Positions 18,389 through 27,425 of a stretch of DNA of 64,000 nucleotides are shown here, piece after piece. A program made the translations under genes and the position numbers. The DNA comes from JAAYZB01 sp035379945 (lineage in GTDB: Bacteria > Bacillota_I > Bacilli_A > Izemoplasmatales > Hujiaoplasmataceae), in contig DAOSWG010000006.1 in assembly GCA_035379945.1 (NCBI GenBank), positions 9,450-73,449 of the forward strand, given 5' to 3'. How positions within the stretch are numbered: position 1 is the stretch's first letter; every line of letters begins with the position of its first letter. The notes under the pieces are model-generated. The model was given only the letters and a program-made list of their open reading frames with translations. It made no database searches and had not been told where the DNA came from.

Positions 18389-19069
18389 TCAGTTGTTATC
18401 AAACGGGATGATTCTTTTGCATATATAAAGAAACGGAGTGTCGAGCATCGCGACGATGACTTTTATAAGATATGTAGTCAACCCGATCTGTAAAAGCACG
18501 CTGCCACTATATACTCCCAAAAAAGCGATTGGAACGAATATGGCCGTATCGACCAATTGACTGATGAAAGTGGAGCCGTTGTTTCTGACCCAAAGAAATT
18601 TGTCGGATGGCAATTTCTCGCGGATTTTCTGAAAAAGATGGACATCCAGAAACTGACTTATGAGAAATGCCGTGAGCGAAGCTCCCAGAAGTCTTGGAAA
18701 GAAACCGAAAATCGACCGAAGCGCATCATTGTTCAAATCAGATGTACTGGGAATGAACCAGATCGCCATCTGCATCAAAACGACTGTGGCGACCATGACA
18801 TAGAATCCCATCAACACCGCTTTTTGCGCGGATTTCTTCCCATAGATTTCGTTTAGGGCGTCGGTGGCCAGAAATATCGTCCCATAGGTAATGTTTCCTA
18901 GCGTGGCTTCGACACCGAATAGAGTGATATTCTTCGTGACCTGGATGTTGGCAATGATCGTACTTATGGCAACCCAAACAAAAATGCCGGTTTTACCGAA
19001 CAGTTTGTACATTCCCAAAAAAAGTATGAAATTCGCCAAGGCAAAAGCGAACCACAGTAACTCGTTCAT
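18389..19069 (-). CDS. queuosine precursor transporter (YhhQ/VUT family)
   Basis: 226 aa with about six transmembrane segments. It matches the YhhQ (DUF165) family: ATLGNITYGTIFLATDALNEIYGKK, an intramembrane Asn/Asp-rich motif, and FLWVRNNGSTFISQLVDTAIF. Family members import queuosine precursors (preQ0, preQ1 or queuine). Because queA and tgt flank it and no queC/D/E/F is seen here, preQ1 or preQ0 uptake is most likely. The ATG at 19069 has GGAG 8 nt upstream; the longer frame from 19114 starts inside the leader and is rejected. Confidence 0.88.
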   Translation of the reverse strand: MNELLWFAFALANFILFLGMYKLFGKTGIFVWVAISTIIANIQVTKNITLFGVEATLGNITYGTIFLATDALNEIYGKKSAQKAVLMGFYVMVATVVLMQMAIWFIPSTSDLNNDALRSIFGFFPRLLGASLTAFLISQFLDVHLFQKIREKLPSDKFLWVRNNGSTFISQLVDTAIFVPIAFLGVYSGSVLLQIGLTTYLIKVIVAMLDTPFLYICKRIIPFDNN

Positions 19070-19113
19070 CAAGGTCACTCCATTTTCCGGGAAACAATCC
19101 CAAGACCCAAACA

Positions 19114-19142
19114 ATTATACCGGATATTGTCTCAAAAGACAA
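19114..19142 (-). promoter_or_regulatory. promoter of the queuosine precursor transporter gene
   Basis: Minus strand: TTGTCT (19142-19137), 17-base spacer, TATAAT (19119-19114). The short leader contains no riboswitch that I can recognise. Confidence 0.7.
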
Positions 19143-19159
19143 TAATAAAACAATTTGAA

Positions 19160-19188
19160 TTGCGAAAATAGGCGATTGGTAGTAAAAT
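19160..19188 (+). promoter_or_regulatory. promoter of pduL-tgt
   Basis: TTGCGA (19160-19165), 17-base spacer, TAAAAT (19183-19188), divergent from the transporter promoter. Confidence 0.6.
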
Positions 19189-19227
19189 AAACCTAGTAAA
19201 ATCATGAGAAAGCACCAGGAGGACATT

Positions 19228-19797
19228 ATGGATAAAAAAATTCTTGTAGAGGTATCCGCCAGACATGTGCACATAAACGAAAAGGATTTGGAAACTCTTT
19301 TCGGATCAGGATACAAACTTACAGCAAAAAAGATGTTGTCGCAGCCGGGACAGTTCGCTTGTGAAGAAAAAGTGACGGTCATCGGACCGAAAAAAGAAAT
19401 GAATCTGACGATTCTCGGGCCAACCAGAAGCAAGACCCAAGTAGAAATATCCTTGACTGATGCCAGAACCCTTGGCATAACTGCTCCCGTACGCGAATCG
19501 GGAGATATCGCCGGAACCGCGCCGTGCCGGATCGTGGGCCCGAAAGGGTTCATTGATATAAAGGAAGGCGTCATTGTCGCGAAAAGACATGTCCATCTCA
19601 CTCCTGAAGTTGCCAGCCTATATCAGGTCGCTGACAAGGACATCGTGTCTGTACGTGTTGACACTCCCGAACGCTCGCTTGTCTTTGGAGATGTGGTTAT
19701 CCGCGTAAGAGCCGATTTCTCGCCAGCAATGCATATTGACACCGACGAAGGAAACGCCGCCGGCATCTCCGGCGAGGTTTTCGGAATCATTCTCTAA
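19228..19797 (+). CDS. pduL: phosphate propanoyltransferase / phosphotransacetylase PduL
   Basis: Interconverts acyl-CoA and acyl phosphate, feeding acetate kinase for ATP. 189 aa. The two zinc-site motifs of the family are present: SARHVHIN (residues 9-16) and AKRHVHLT (about 116-123). No microcompartment genes are nearby, so it probably serves as the housekeeping phosphotransacetylase, replacing Pta. There is no N-terminal encapsulation peptide. AGGAGG lies 5 nt before the ATG at 19228. It shares an operon with tgt, whose start is 4 nt after the stop. Confidence 0.92.
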   Translation: MDKKILVEVSARHVHINEKDLETLFGSGYKLTAKKMLSQPGQFACEEKVTVIGPKKEMNLTILGPTRSKTQVEISLTDARTLGITAPVRESGDIAGTAPCRIVGPKGFIDIKEGVIVAKRHVHLTPEVASLYQVADKDIVSVRVDTPERSLVFGDVVIRVRADFSPAMHIDTDEGNAAGISGEVFGIIL

Positions 19798-19801
19798 AAA
19801 C

Positions 19802-20929
19802 ATGCCGTTCAGTCACGAAATTACCCACATCTGCAAACAAACAGGCGCCAGATGTGGGATTTTACATACCGAATCAAAAGACATACCTACCCCGGTCTTC
19901 ATGCCGGTAGGAACCCAGGCAACTGTAAAGACACTCGATTCCACAGAAGCGCGTGAGATAAGCGAGGGGCTTATTTTAGCCAATACCTACCACCTTTGGC
20001 TCGAACCGGGAGAAAAAATCATTGCCAAGCATGGAGATGTCAAAAAATTCATGAATTGGGACGGAGCGCTTCTGACCGATTCCGGTGGCTATCAGGTATT
20101 TTCTCTTTCCAAGATTCGCAAGATTCAAGAAGAAGGAGTGACATTCCGCCACCATTTGTCCGGCGAACTTCTTCACATGTCTCCGGAAGACAGCATCCGC
20201 GCTCAAAATGTATTTGGCGCTGATATCATCATGAGTTTTGATGAATGCCCGCCTTTCTATGCTGATTACGAATATATGAAAGCATCGGTGGAACGAACCG
20301 TCAGATGGGCGAAAAGAGGAAAAGATGCGCACGAAAAACCGGATACCCAGGCGCTTTTCGGCATTGTCCAAGGCGGTCACTACAAAGACCTCAGGAAACA
20401 AAGCCTGGATAGCCTGATGGAAATTGGATTTCCAGGTTATTCGATCGGCGGCTTGTCAATTGGTGAAAAAAAAGATGACATGTACGAGATGCTCGAATAT
20501 CTGAAAGGCATCATGCCCCACGACAAGCCCCGTTATCTGATGGGCGTGGGAGCTCCGGATGACATTCTAAAAGGGGTCGAGTGCGGTATCGACATGTTCG
20601 ATTGCGTTCTACCTACCAGAATCGCCAGGCACGGAAGCGCCATGACATCGGAGGGAAAAGTCGTCATCAAAAACAAAACTTACGAGGAAGACATGGGCCC
20701 TCTGGATCCCGAATGCGACTGTAAGGTTTGCCAAAGCTACACCCGCAGTTATATTCGTCATCTTTTCAAAACCGACGAAATTTTGGGATTGCGGCTTGTT
20801 ACCTATCACAACTTGTATTTTTTGAAAAAGTTGATGGCCGATATCAGAAAGGCGATCATGGAAGACCGGTTTGGCGATTTCAAAGATGAATTCATCAAAC
20901 GATACTATCCAAAGACGGAAAACGTCTGA
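19802..20929 (+). CDS. tgt: tRNA-guanine transglycosylase
   Basis: Exchanges guanine 34 of tRNAs with GUN anticodons for preQ1. 375 aa. Substrate-binding DSGGYQVFSL, QALFGIVQGG, nucleophile Asp in DCVLPTR, and the zinc site CDCKVCQSYTRSYIRH. The ATG at 19802 gives the family N-terminus; the longer frame from 19736 overlaps pduL and has no family match there. There is no clear Shine-Dalgarno, so translation may be coupled to pduL. Confidence 0.97.
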   Translation: MPFSHEITHICKQTGARCGILHTESKDIPTPVFMPVGTQATVKTLDSTEAREISEGLILANTYHLWLEPGEKIIAKHGDVKKFMNWDGALLTDSGGYQVFSLSKIRKIQEEGVTFRHHLSGELLHMSPEDSIRAQNVFGADIIMSFDECPPFYADYEYMKASVERTVRWAKRGKDAHEKPDTQALFGIVQGGHYKDLRKQSLDSLMEIGFPGYSIGGLSIGEKKDDMYEMLEYLKGIMPHDKPRYLMGVGAPDDILKGVECGIDMFDCVLPTRIARHGSAMTSEGKVVIKNKTYEEDMGPLDPECDCKVCQSYTRSYIRHLFKTDEILGLRLVTYHNLYFLKKLMADIRKAIMEDRFGDFKDEFIKRYYPKTENV

Positions 20930-20979
20930 AGTAAATGCAAGGTAATGGCAAAACCCCGCAAAAATATGCGGACTTGATA

Positions 20980-21008
20980 TTGAAAAAGCATTGATGACCA
21001 CGTATAAT
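20980..21008 (+). promoter_or_regulatory. promoter of ftsZ
   Basis: TTGAAA (20980-20985), 17-base spacer, TATAAT (21003-21008). The leader is about 70 nt. A small hairpin CCGCA (20956-20960) / TGCGG (20967-20971) lies just upstream without a T run. Confidence 0.8.
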
Positions 21009-21086
21009 AATTATTGTCACAGAGTATGTCGTTTTTTTGTCGACGTTTGCGACAGGATCAGGCGGCTTTGGATATGGAGGTAAAAC

Positions 21087-22259
21087 ATGTTCGATCTCAA
21101 CGATAAATTCAATCAGAAACCGAATATCAAAGTGATTGGTGTCGGTGGTGGCGGCGGGTCCGCCATCAACCGGATGATCGAAAACGATGTCCAAGGCGTC
21201 GATTTTGTCGCCATGAACACCGATGCCCAGGTATTGAAACTTTCCAAAGCCGATATTCGCCTTCAACTCGGAAAAACACTGACAAGAGGTTTGGGCGCCG
21301 GAGCCAGTCCCGACATCGGACGTCAAGCCGCCATCGAGTCGGAAGACGAGATCAGGGATTTGTTGGCGGACACGGATATGGTTTTCATCACCGCTGGCAT
21401 GGGAGGCGGCACCGGAACGGGCGCCGCGCCGGTTATCGCCAGGATTGCCAGGGAAATGGGTTGTCTCACGATCGGGATCGTGACAAAGCCGTTTGGCTTC
21501 GAAGGCCGTAAACGGATGAGCGTCGCCATCCAGGGCTTGGAAGAATTGAAACCTTATGTCGATACCCTTATCGTGATCCCCAACGATAAGTTGCTGTACA
21601 TAGTTGAAAAGAACACCCCTTATTTGGATGCTTTCCGCGAAGCTGACAATGTTTTAAGACAAGGTGTCCAAGGCATTACCGAAATCATTGCCGTCCCCGG
21701 AGTCGTGAACGTTGATTTCGCCGATGTGAAAACAGTGATGAAGGACAAAGGAACCGCCCTGATGGGAATCGGCATCGCCGAAGGCGAAAACCGGGCTGTG
21801 GAAGCCGCAAGGGCCGCTATCAGAAGTCCGCTTTTGGAAACATCGATCAACGGAGCGACCGACGCCATCGTGAACATCACTTCCGGCTTCGATGCATCGC
21901 TTTACGAAATAAACGAAATCATCGAGGAAATTCAAAAATCTTCGACCACCGACATCAACGTGATTTACGGTTCCGCCATCAATTCCGATCTGCAGGATGA
22001 AATCATCGTCACCGTCATCGCCACCGGATTCTCCGAGGATCCCCTGTTCAAGGACACGCTTTTGGAGAAAGCGGAAGAAATCAAGAACGACGATATCCTT
22101 CCTGTCGAAGAAATCTTCCAGAAACAGAAACCGGGCAAAAAGGAAAAACAGAAGAAAAACCGTAATGTCCGCGAGCCGGAACCGCTTCCAAAAACAAAGG
22201 CGGATGAAGAGGAAGATATCCAGATTCCCTCCTGGTTGAAAGAAAGGTTCAAGAAATGA
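21087..22259 (+). CDS. ftsZ: cell division protein FtsZ
   Basis: Tubulin-like GTPase that forms the division ring. 390 aa. IGVGGGGGSAINRM near the start, the GGGTGTGAAP signature (about residues 104-113), then T7 loop NVDFADVKTVM. The linker is short and charged (about 330-375), and the C-terminal peptide IPSWLKERFKK is the binding site for partners such as FtsA or SepF. sepF is encoded 4.5 kb downstream. It is monocistronic here, outside a dcw cluster. GGAGG is 6 nt before the ATG. Confidence 0.98.
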   Translation: MFDLNDKFNQKPNIKVIGVGGGGGSAINRMIENDVQGVDFVAMNTDAQVLKLSKADIRLQLGKTLTRGLGAGASPDIGRQAAIESEDEIRDLLADTDMVFITAGMGGGTGTGAAPVIARIAREMGCLTIGIVTKPFGFEGRKRMSVAIQGLEELKPYVDTLIVIPNDKLLYIVEKNTPYLDAFREADNVLRQGVQGITEIIAVPGVVNVDFADVKTVMKDKGTALMGIGIAEGENRAVEAARAAIRSPLLETSINGATDAIVNITSGFDASLYEINEIIEEIQKSSTTDINVIYGSAINSDLQDEIIVTVIATGFSEDPLFKDTLLEKAEEIKNDDILPVEEIFQKQKPGKKEKQKKNRNVREPEPLPKTKADEEEDIQIPSWLKERFKK

Positions 22260-22261
22260 CC

Positions 22262-22287
22262 AAAGGCTGGCTTGCCAGCCTTTTTCT
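22262..22287 (+). terminator. terminator after ftsZ
   Basis: AAAGGCTGG (22262-22270) / CCAGCCTTT (22275-22283), CTTG loop, T5. Confidence 0.85.
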
Positions 22288-22299
22288 TTGAGTTTCAGG

Positions 22300-22328
22300 T
22301 TGTATATGACCTGGAAAAATGATAAAAT
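22300..22328 (+). promoter_or_regulatory. promoter of the mgtE pair
   Basis: TTGTAT (22300-22305), 17-base spacer, TAAAAT (22323-22328). The leader of about 23 nt is too short for an M-box riboswitch. Confidence 0.65.
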
Positions 22329-22357
22329 CTATAAGAAACGGAAAGGAGGTCCGGAAA

Positions 22358-23755
22358 ATGGAAAACGAAGACAGAACGATCAACACAAAGGAAATAATAG
22401 ATGTTTTGAAATCAAATGCGGAATTACTGGAAAAGCGCGAGAAACTCGATAATTATCACGACTATGATCTCGCGGTCGCAATGCTTGAAATGACAGAAGA
22501 AGAACGTTCGGATTTTTACCGGATCCTCGATTTTCCGTTACTTTCTGCCGTGTTTTCGGAACTTGATCCCCATGATGCGAAGGATGTGCTGGACAATGCT
22601 CCTGTAGCCGTGATGACTGCAGTGTTCAAAGGGATGCAGACTGACGATGTCGTTGATATCATCGATTGCATCGACGATTCCGACATGCGGATGGCCTACT
22701 TATCCGTGATTGACGCAAAAAAACGCATCGAAGTGAAAAAAATGCTTGAATACGACGATTCCCTCGTCGGTTCGATCATGAACAATAACTATCTCGAAAT
22801 AAAAAGAACAGACACTGTCAAAATGGCAATCGCCACAATGGTTCAAAAAGCACCGGAAACCGAATTCATCAACAATATCTACGTCGTGGACAAAGGTATT
22901 TTGGTCGGTGTTTTGTCTCTCAAGGAGATCATATCCGCCGGAAACAAGCCCGACACCCTGATCGAGGACATTATGACCGTCAAAATCGTCAGCGTTACCC
23001 CCTGGCAGAAGACGGAAGACGCCATCGAGTTGATGAAAAACTATGACTTCTTTCTGTTACCGGTTGTAACTGGTGATTTCAAAATGCTGGGAATCATCGC
23101 TTTCGACGATATGTTCGAAGCTTTGAACAAAGAGTCAGACGAAGACTATTCGAAACTAGCCGGTCTTACCGACATCAATATCGACGAAGACCGCGAAACG
23201 GTCTGGACGACCGTCAAGAAACGCATGCCATGGCTGGCGATTTTGCTTTTCATCAATCTTGTGACAAGTTCGATCATTACCGGTTACGAAGACTTGCTTT
23301 CCCGGGTTTTGACCCTAGCAATCTTCATGCCCTTGATTTTAAATTTGGCCGGAAACACAGGCACTCAAAGTCTGGGTATCGTCATTAGGCTGTTTGCGAC
23401 CAATCAGCTGGATGACAAAAAAGCCATTCGCAAGCACCTTATTAGGGAACTATTGATTGGGATTGCGAACGGCCTTGCCATGGGAATTCTTATTTTCGGC
23501 ATTGTAATCGGAATGCGGATGCTAGAAGGCATGGCTTTTGTCGATGTTTTGCCCTTGGCCATCGTCATTTCCGTTTCCCTGTCGGCCTCGCTTGCCGTCG
23601 CCACATTAGCCGGATCCGTCGTGCCTCTCGTATTGAATCTTTTCAAGATCGACCCGGCCGTCGCATCAGGCCCTTTCATCACGACGGTAAACGACATCAT
23701 ATCGCTGTTAATCTATTTCGGCCTCGCCACCACCTTGTTGGCGAGATACTTTTAA
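22358..23755 (+). CDS. mgtE: magnesium transporter MgtE (first of two)
   Basis: Mg2+ channel, 465 aa. N-terminal superhelical domain (about 1-130), CBS pair (about 135-260, with VGVLSLKEI), plug helix, then five transmembrane helices with GNTGTQS and DPAVASGPFITTVND. Cytosolic Mg2+ binds the N and CBS domains and closes the pore. The ATG at 22358 follows AAAGGAGGT; the longer frame from 22319 is rejected. The second mgtE begins 12 nt after the stop. Confidence 0.93.
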   Translation: MENEDRTINTKEIIDVLKSNAELLEKREKLDNYHDYDLAVAMLEMTEEERSDFYRILDFPLLSAVFSELDPHDAKDVLDNAPVAVMTAVFKGMQTDDVVDIIDCIDDSDMRMAYLSVIDAKKRIEVKKMLEYDDSLVGSIMNNNYLEIKRTDTVKMAIATMVQKAPETEFINNIYVVDKGILVGVLSLKEIISAGNKPDTLIEDIMTVKIVSVTPWQKTEDAIELMKNYDFFLLPVVTGDFKMLGIIAFDDMFEALNKESDEDYSKLAGLTDINIDEDRETVWTTVKKRMPWLAILLFINLVTSSIITGYEDLLSRVLTLAIFMPLILNLAGNTGTQSLGIVIRLFATNQLDDKKAIRKHLIRELLIGIANGLAMGILIFGIVIGMRMLEGMAFVDVLPLAIVISVSLSASLAVATLAGSVVPLVLNLFKIDPAVASGPFITTVNDIISLLIYFGLATTLLARYF

Positions 23756-23767
23756 GGGGGTAGGACG

Positions 23768-25204
23768 ATGGACGAAAAAGAAGAAATCCGTTTGGAAGAA
23801 AAAGACTACATCGGTGAAATCGTCACCCTCATAAACGCGGAAACGGATTTTTCCGGTTTGCAGAAGCAACTTGAGGAATATCATCCGTTCGACATTTCTC
23901 AGGCATTGCTGGAAATAGATTCCGAAAGGCGCCGAAATGTCTTTTTGCATTTTACCTATCCTTTCGGCGCTGCCATTGTCGAGCATTTCGATTCGGAGGA
24001 TGCGATCGTTTTACTAAAACAATTGCCCTTGGAAACAGCGGTAAGAATCGTCGACAACATGGAAACGGACGATGCCGTCGACCTTTTGCAGAACCTGGAA
24101 CCCAAGGACGAGGACATTGATATCATCAGTCTGTTGTCCCCGAAAAAACGGGCGGAACTGAATAAACTACTTGTTTACGAAGAAGACGAAATCGGCTCCG
24201 CCATGTCCGGAAGCTTCATCCGCCTGTTTGCGAACATGACGGTGAAAGAAGCAATGCGAAAGGTCGTGTCGATAGCCGGAGACACCGATTACATCTCGAT
24301 CCTTTATGTCTTGGAAAACAATTTTCTCGTCGGATATATCCGACTGAAAAGCCTGATCATCGCAAGAGCGGAGGAAAGGATCAGCGATATCATGGAAACG
24401 CGCTTCATCACCGCGCGTCCAACCGACGACAAGGAAGAGGTTTCCAACCTCATGCAGACATACGGGGAATCGTCTATGCCGATCACGGACATAGACATGC
24501 ATCTGGTCGGAATCGTTACCCATGACGATTTGATGGATATCGTTTCCGAAGCGAAATCGGACGATTATGCCAAACTGGCCGGCTTAACCGACGGCGACAT
24601 CGACCTGGGAAGGGATTCGTTCTCAAGAGCCGTGAAACAGAGACTTCCCTGGCTGTCGATCGTGCTTTTCCTCAGTTTGTTAACATCGTTGATTTTCTCT
24701 TTCTTCGAAGAAGCGCTTAATACAAGTATCGTCCTGGCCGCCAGACTGGCTGTCTATTTGCCCTTGATCCTGGATATGTCCGGAAACACCGGTACCCAGA
24801 GTCTGGCTGTCATGATCAGATATCTGAATTCGCCCGAACGGGACACATCGAAAAAAGTGATGGGTAAATATCTGCTTAGGGAGATTGGAACCGGGATCAT
24901 CGAAGGATTGGTGATCGGCGTGCTTGTTTTCGGCCTAGTCATCGTCACCAATCTGGTTTCCCGAGGAAAGGCTTTCGATGCGGTCTCGCTTTCGACCGCC
25001 GTTGTCACCGCATTTTCGGTTTTTGTGGCGCTCCTGGCATCAACATTGCTTGGCGCTCTGATTCCCCTTGGAATGGACAAGGTCAAAATAGACCCGGCCG
25101 TCGCATCAGGCCCCTTCATCACGACCGTGAGCGACATCATCACCCTATCGATCTATTATTCAATCAGCCTGGCGATATTATTGCCGATATACCAGGCATT
25201 GTAA
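23768..25204 (+). CDS. mgtE: magnesium transporter MgtE (second of two)
   Basis: 478 aa, same architecture as the preceding gene: N domain, CBS pair (about 140-265), five membrane helices with SGNTGTQS and DPAVASGPFITTVSD. The pair is a tandem paralogue. The N-terminal domains differ much more than the pore motifs, so they may respond to different Mg2+ levels or form heterodimers; this is inferred. GGGGG lies before the ATG at 23768. Confidence 0.93.
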   Translation: MDEKEEIRLEEKDYIGEIVTLINAETDFSGLQKQLEEYHPFDISQALLEIDSERRRNVFLHFTYPFGAAIVEHFDSEDAIVLLKQLPLETAVRIVDNMETDDAVDLLQNLEPKDEDIDIISLLSPKKRAELNKLLVYEEDEIGSAMSGSFIRLFANMTVKEAMRKVVSIAGDTDYISILYVLENNFLVGYIRLKSLIIARAEERISDIMETRFITARPTDDKEEVSNLMQTYGESSMPITDIDMHLVGIVTHDDLMDIVSEAKSDDYAKLAGLTDGDIDLGRDSFSRAVKQRLPWLSIVLFLSLLTSLIFSFFEEALNTSIVLAARLAVYLPLILDMSGNTGTQSLAVMIRYLNSPERDTSKKVMGKYLLREIGTGIIEGLVIGVLVFGLVIVTNLVSRGKAFDAVSLSTAVVTAFSVFVALLASTLLGALIPLGMDKVKIDPAVASGPFITTVSDIITLSIYYSISLAILLPIYQAL

Positions 25205-25229
25205 AAATTACAGGAAACGAGTTGAAAAG

Positions 25230-25958
25230 ATGAAAATACTACTTACAAACGACGACGGATACGATGCCAAAGGCATCCGGATTCTTTATGAAAAACTAAG
25301 AAAATACGGCGACGTCACTCTGGTGGCCCCGGCAAAGCACATGAGCGGAGCCTCGGTTTCCCGGATTTTCTGGAATGAAGCCATTGTCACGAAATACAAA
25401 GACGACATTTACAGCGTGGAAGGAACCCCGGCCGATGCCGTGGCTTTTGCCATCCATGGATTGAAGCTGAATCCCGATCTAGTCGTATCAGGAATAAACG
25501 ACGGATTCAATATCGGAACCGACACAATCTATTCCGGTACCGTCGGCGCCTGTATGGAAGCTTTGAGAGACGGATACAAATGCATTGCCTTTTCTACCGA
25601 TTTTGGGTATTATAGCCCCGTGGAAGCCGAAACGGAAGCGGCGATGGATTTTATTCTGGCTCACGATCTTGTTTCGAGCGACTATATTCTCAATGTCAAT
25701 TTCGTTTCCAAGCGTTTCGACAAATCAAACGGCATAAAGATCACCGATGTCGGTTACTACCCGTTCGAGTACACTTACGAGAAAACCGAAAACGGTCATT
25801 ACAGAACCCGCCGGCATCACTTAGTCAACGAGTTTGTCGAAGGAACCGACTACCATGCCGTCCATAATGGCTACATATCGATTACTCCTCTCAAGTTCGG
25901 TTTCCAGACCGACAAGGGACTGGAAGAGTTGAAAAGGAAAGTGGCTCAATATGAGTGA
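25230..25958 (+). CDS. surE: 5'/3'-nucleotidase SurE
   Basis: Divalent-metal phosphatase for nucleoside monophosphates. 242 aa. The N-terminus MKILLTNDDGYDAKGI contains the metal-binding Asp pair, followed by the AP..HMSGAS loop and SGINDGFNIGTDTIYSGTVGA. It overlaps the next small gene by 8 bases. Confidence 0.95.
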   Translation: MKILLTNDDGYDAKGIRILYEKLRKYGDVTLVAPAKHMSGASVSRIFWNEAIVTKYKDDIYSVEGTPADAVAFAIHGLKLNPDLVVSGINDGFNIGTDTIYSGTVGACMEALRDGYKCIAFSTDFGYYSPVEAETEAAMDFILAHDLVSSDYILNVNFVSKRFDKSNGIKITDVGYYPFEYTYEKTENGHYRTRRHHLVNEFVEGTDYHAVHNGYISITPLKFGFQTDKGLEELKRKVAQYE

Positions 25959-26133
25959 CAAGAAACAAAAGCGTAATTTTTGGATCTCTTTTTCGCTTTA
26001 TATGGCAAATGTCATCGCCGGGGTCGTGTTGATCGTCATCTATAAGGCGAACATTTCCCATGTGATCACGATTTCGATTTATCTCGTCATTCTGTCCGCC
26101 TTTTTTTCATATTACATCCGCAAGAAAAACTGA
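25951..26133 (+). CDS. small two-helix membrane protein, unknown
   Basis: 60 aa: a charged N-terminus (MSDKKQKRNF) and two hydrophobic stretches (about residues 11-29 and 36-54) ending in RKKN, so a helical hairpin with both ends probably inside. It overlaps surE by 8 bases and lies 10 bases before yggS, so it is translated as part of the operon. No family recognised. Confidence 0.7.
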   Translation: MSDKKQKRNFWISFSLYMANVIAGVVLIVIYKANISHVITISIYLVILSAFFSYYIRKKN

Positions 26134-26143
26134 GGTGATTACG

Positions 26144-26797
26144 ATGCCTGATAGCATCCGGGAAAACGCCATCCGACTTTTGGAAGAAACCAAGGGTAAA
26201 ACGATCGTGGCTGCCACGAAATATGTGGGATTGGCCGAAATTCGCGAACTTTATGAAGCCGGGATTAACAATGTCGGGGAAAACAGAGTCAACGATTTTC
26301 TGGCCAAAAAGGAAGCTTTATCCGATATAAAGCTCGTTTGGCACTTTATCGGCAGTCTGCAAACGAACAAAGTGGCAAAAATGATCAACGAGATCGATTG
26401 CCTTCATTCGCTCGACCGTCTGAGTCTCGCCGAGGAAATTCAGAAGCGACGGATAGAGGTATTGCCATGTTTCATCGAAGTCCATATATCACCGGAAGAA
26501 TCAAAGTCCGGCGTCAGACCAAAAGATCTGCGTGATTTTTGTGAAAAAGTCGCAAAGTATGATAAAATAAAAGTGATCGGACTCATGGGAATGGCTCCCC
26601 TTACCGACGACACAGGGAAAATCAGGAACAGTTTCGCCCTGCTTGCTAGGTTACGGGACGACTTGCGTTCTAAGAAAATCCCGGGTGTTGACTGCAATTA
26701 CCTTTCCATGGGGATGTCCGACGATTACAGGATCGCCATGTCAGAGGGGGCAACTCATCTGCGGCTCGGAAGGATCCTTTACAGAAACGGGGAATGA
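26144..26797 (+). CDS. yggS: YggS-type PLP homeostasis protein
   Basis: Pyridoxal-5'-phosphate-binding protein of the YggS/YlmE/PROSC family, which buffers PLP and affects amino acid balance. 217 aa. The PLP lysine is in VAATKYV (about residues 24-30), with GENRVNDF, WHFIGSLQTNK and the phosphate-binding SMGMSDDY near the C-terminus. The ATG at 26144 has GAGGTGAT upstream, which overlaps the rejected GTG at 26135. It is next to sepF and yggT as in B. subtilis (ylmE-sepF-ylmG). Confidence 0.95.
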   Translation: MPDSIRENAIRLLEETKGKTIVAATKYVGLAEIRELYEAGINNVGENRVNDFLAKKEALSDIKLVWHFIGSLQTNKVAKMINEIDCLHSLDRLSLAEEIQKRRIEVLPCFIEVHISPEESKSGVRPKDLRDFCEKVAKYDKIKVIGLMGMAPLTDDTGKIRNSFALLARLRDDLRSKKIPGVDCNYLSMGMSDDYRIAMSEGATHLRLGRILYRNGE

Positions 26798-26799
26798 AA

Positions 26800-27117
26800 A
26801 TGGGAATGTTAGGAAAAAAAGAGAAAATCGTGGCCACTGACATCAGTTTCGAAGACTTGAAGTTTTACCGTGTCCAGGATACCTCCGGCATCTATGAATA
26901 CGCCGAAATGATTATGCACCGGTTACCGGTCGTCCTCAATTTTTCCGACTGTCTGATAACCGAAGCCAACGAAGTACTGATGTTCTTAACCGGAGTACTA
27001 TACGCCTGTGACGGCGAAATCGTTAAAATCCAAGACAAAATCTATCTGATGGCGCAAAAAACAGACCTGAAAGGGCCGACTTTGCAAAAGTTCATCCACG
27101 ATTATACGAAGAAGTGA
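26800..27117 (+). CDS. sepF: cell division protein SepF
   Basis: 105 aa. The C-terminal core reads as SepF: PVVLNFSDCLITEANEVLMFLTGVLYACDGEIVKIQDKIYLM. SepF binds FtsZ and the membrane. The N-terminal amphipathic membrane-targeting helix and linker are very short here (MGMLGKKEKIVA). An ATG at 26794 overlaps the yggS stop; 26800 has better spacing from GGGGA. The short form suggests altered membrane anchoring. Confidence 0.85.
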   Translation: MGMLGKKEKIVATDISFEDLKFYRVQDTSGIYEYAEMIMHRLPVVLNFSDCLITEANEVLMFLTGVLYACDGEIVKIQDKIYLMAQKTDLKGPTLQKFIHDYTKK

Positions 27118-27121
27118 GTTT

Positions 27122-27379
27122 ATGCCGGAAATACTTTATTACATCCTGACAATCCTATATTCCATATTGCAAGTTTATTTCGTCGTCATGATTGTAACGA
27201 TCATTTTGAGTTGGACAAGCGTGCGAAATACGCGGACATACCAGGTCCTCGACAGAATATCATCGCTTTATCTCGGATATTTCCGCAATTGGCTCACAAT
27301 CGGAATGTTCGATTTCACTCCGATGATCGGCCTCATCGTCTATCAGATCATCCTCGGAATAATCGCAAGAGCGTTATAG
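27122..27379 (+). CDS. YggT family membrane protein
   Basis: 85 aa with two hydrophobic segments (about 5-28 and 62-84) and the family pattern ILSWTSVRNTRTYQVLDRISSLYLGYFRN..FDFTPMIGLIV. In Bacillota the family member YlmG lies next to sepF; it is linked to division or membrane organisation, but the mechanism is unclear. Four bases after sepF. Confidence 0.88.
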   Translation: MPEILYYILTILYSILQVYFVVMIVTIILSWTSVRNTRTYQVLDRISSLYLGYFRNWLTIGMFDFTPMIGLIVYQIILGIIARAL

Positions 27380-27390
27380 GAAGATTTTAC

Positions 27391-27419
27391 TTGAAAAACA
27401 TCATACATTGGATTATAAT
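27391..27419 (+). promoter_or_regulatory. promoter of the ileS T-box unit
   Basis: TTGAAA (27391-27396), 17-base spacer, TATAAT (27414-27419). Confidence 0.8.
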
Positions 27420-27425
27420 TTATTC

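Noticed and set aside
19070..19113. Possible preQ1 riboswitch in the leader of the queuosine transporter gene
   Set aside because: The leader is very short and I could not find the conserved preQ1-I loop and A-rich tail arrangement.
22329..22357. Possible M-box Mg2+ riboswitch before mgtE
   Set aside because: Only about 23-30 nt lie between the promoter and start, far too short for an M-box.
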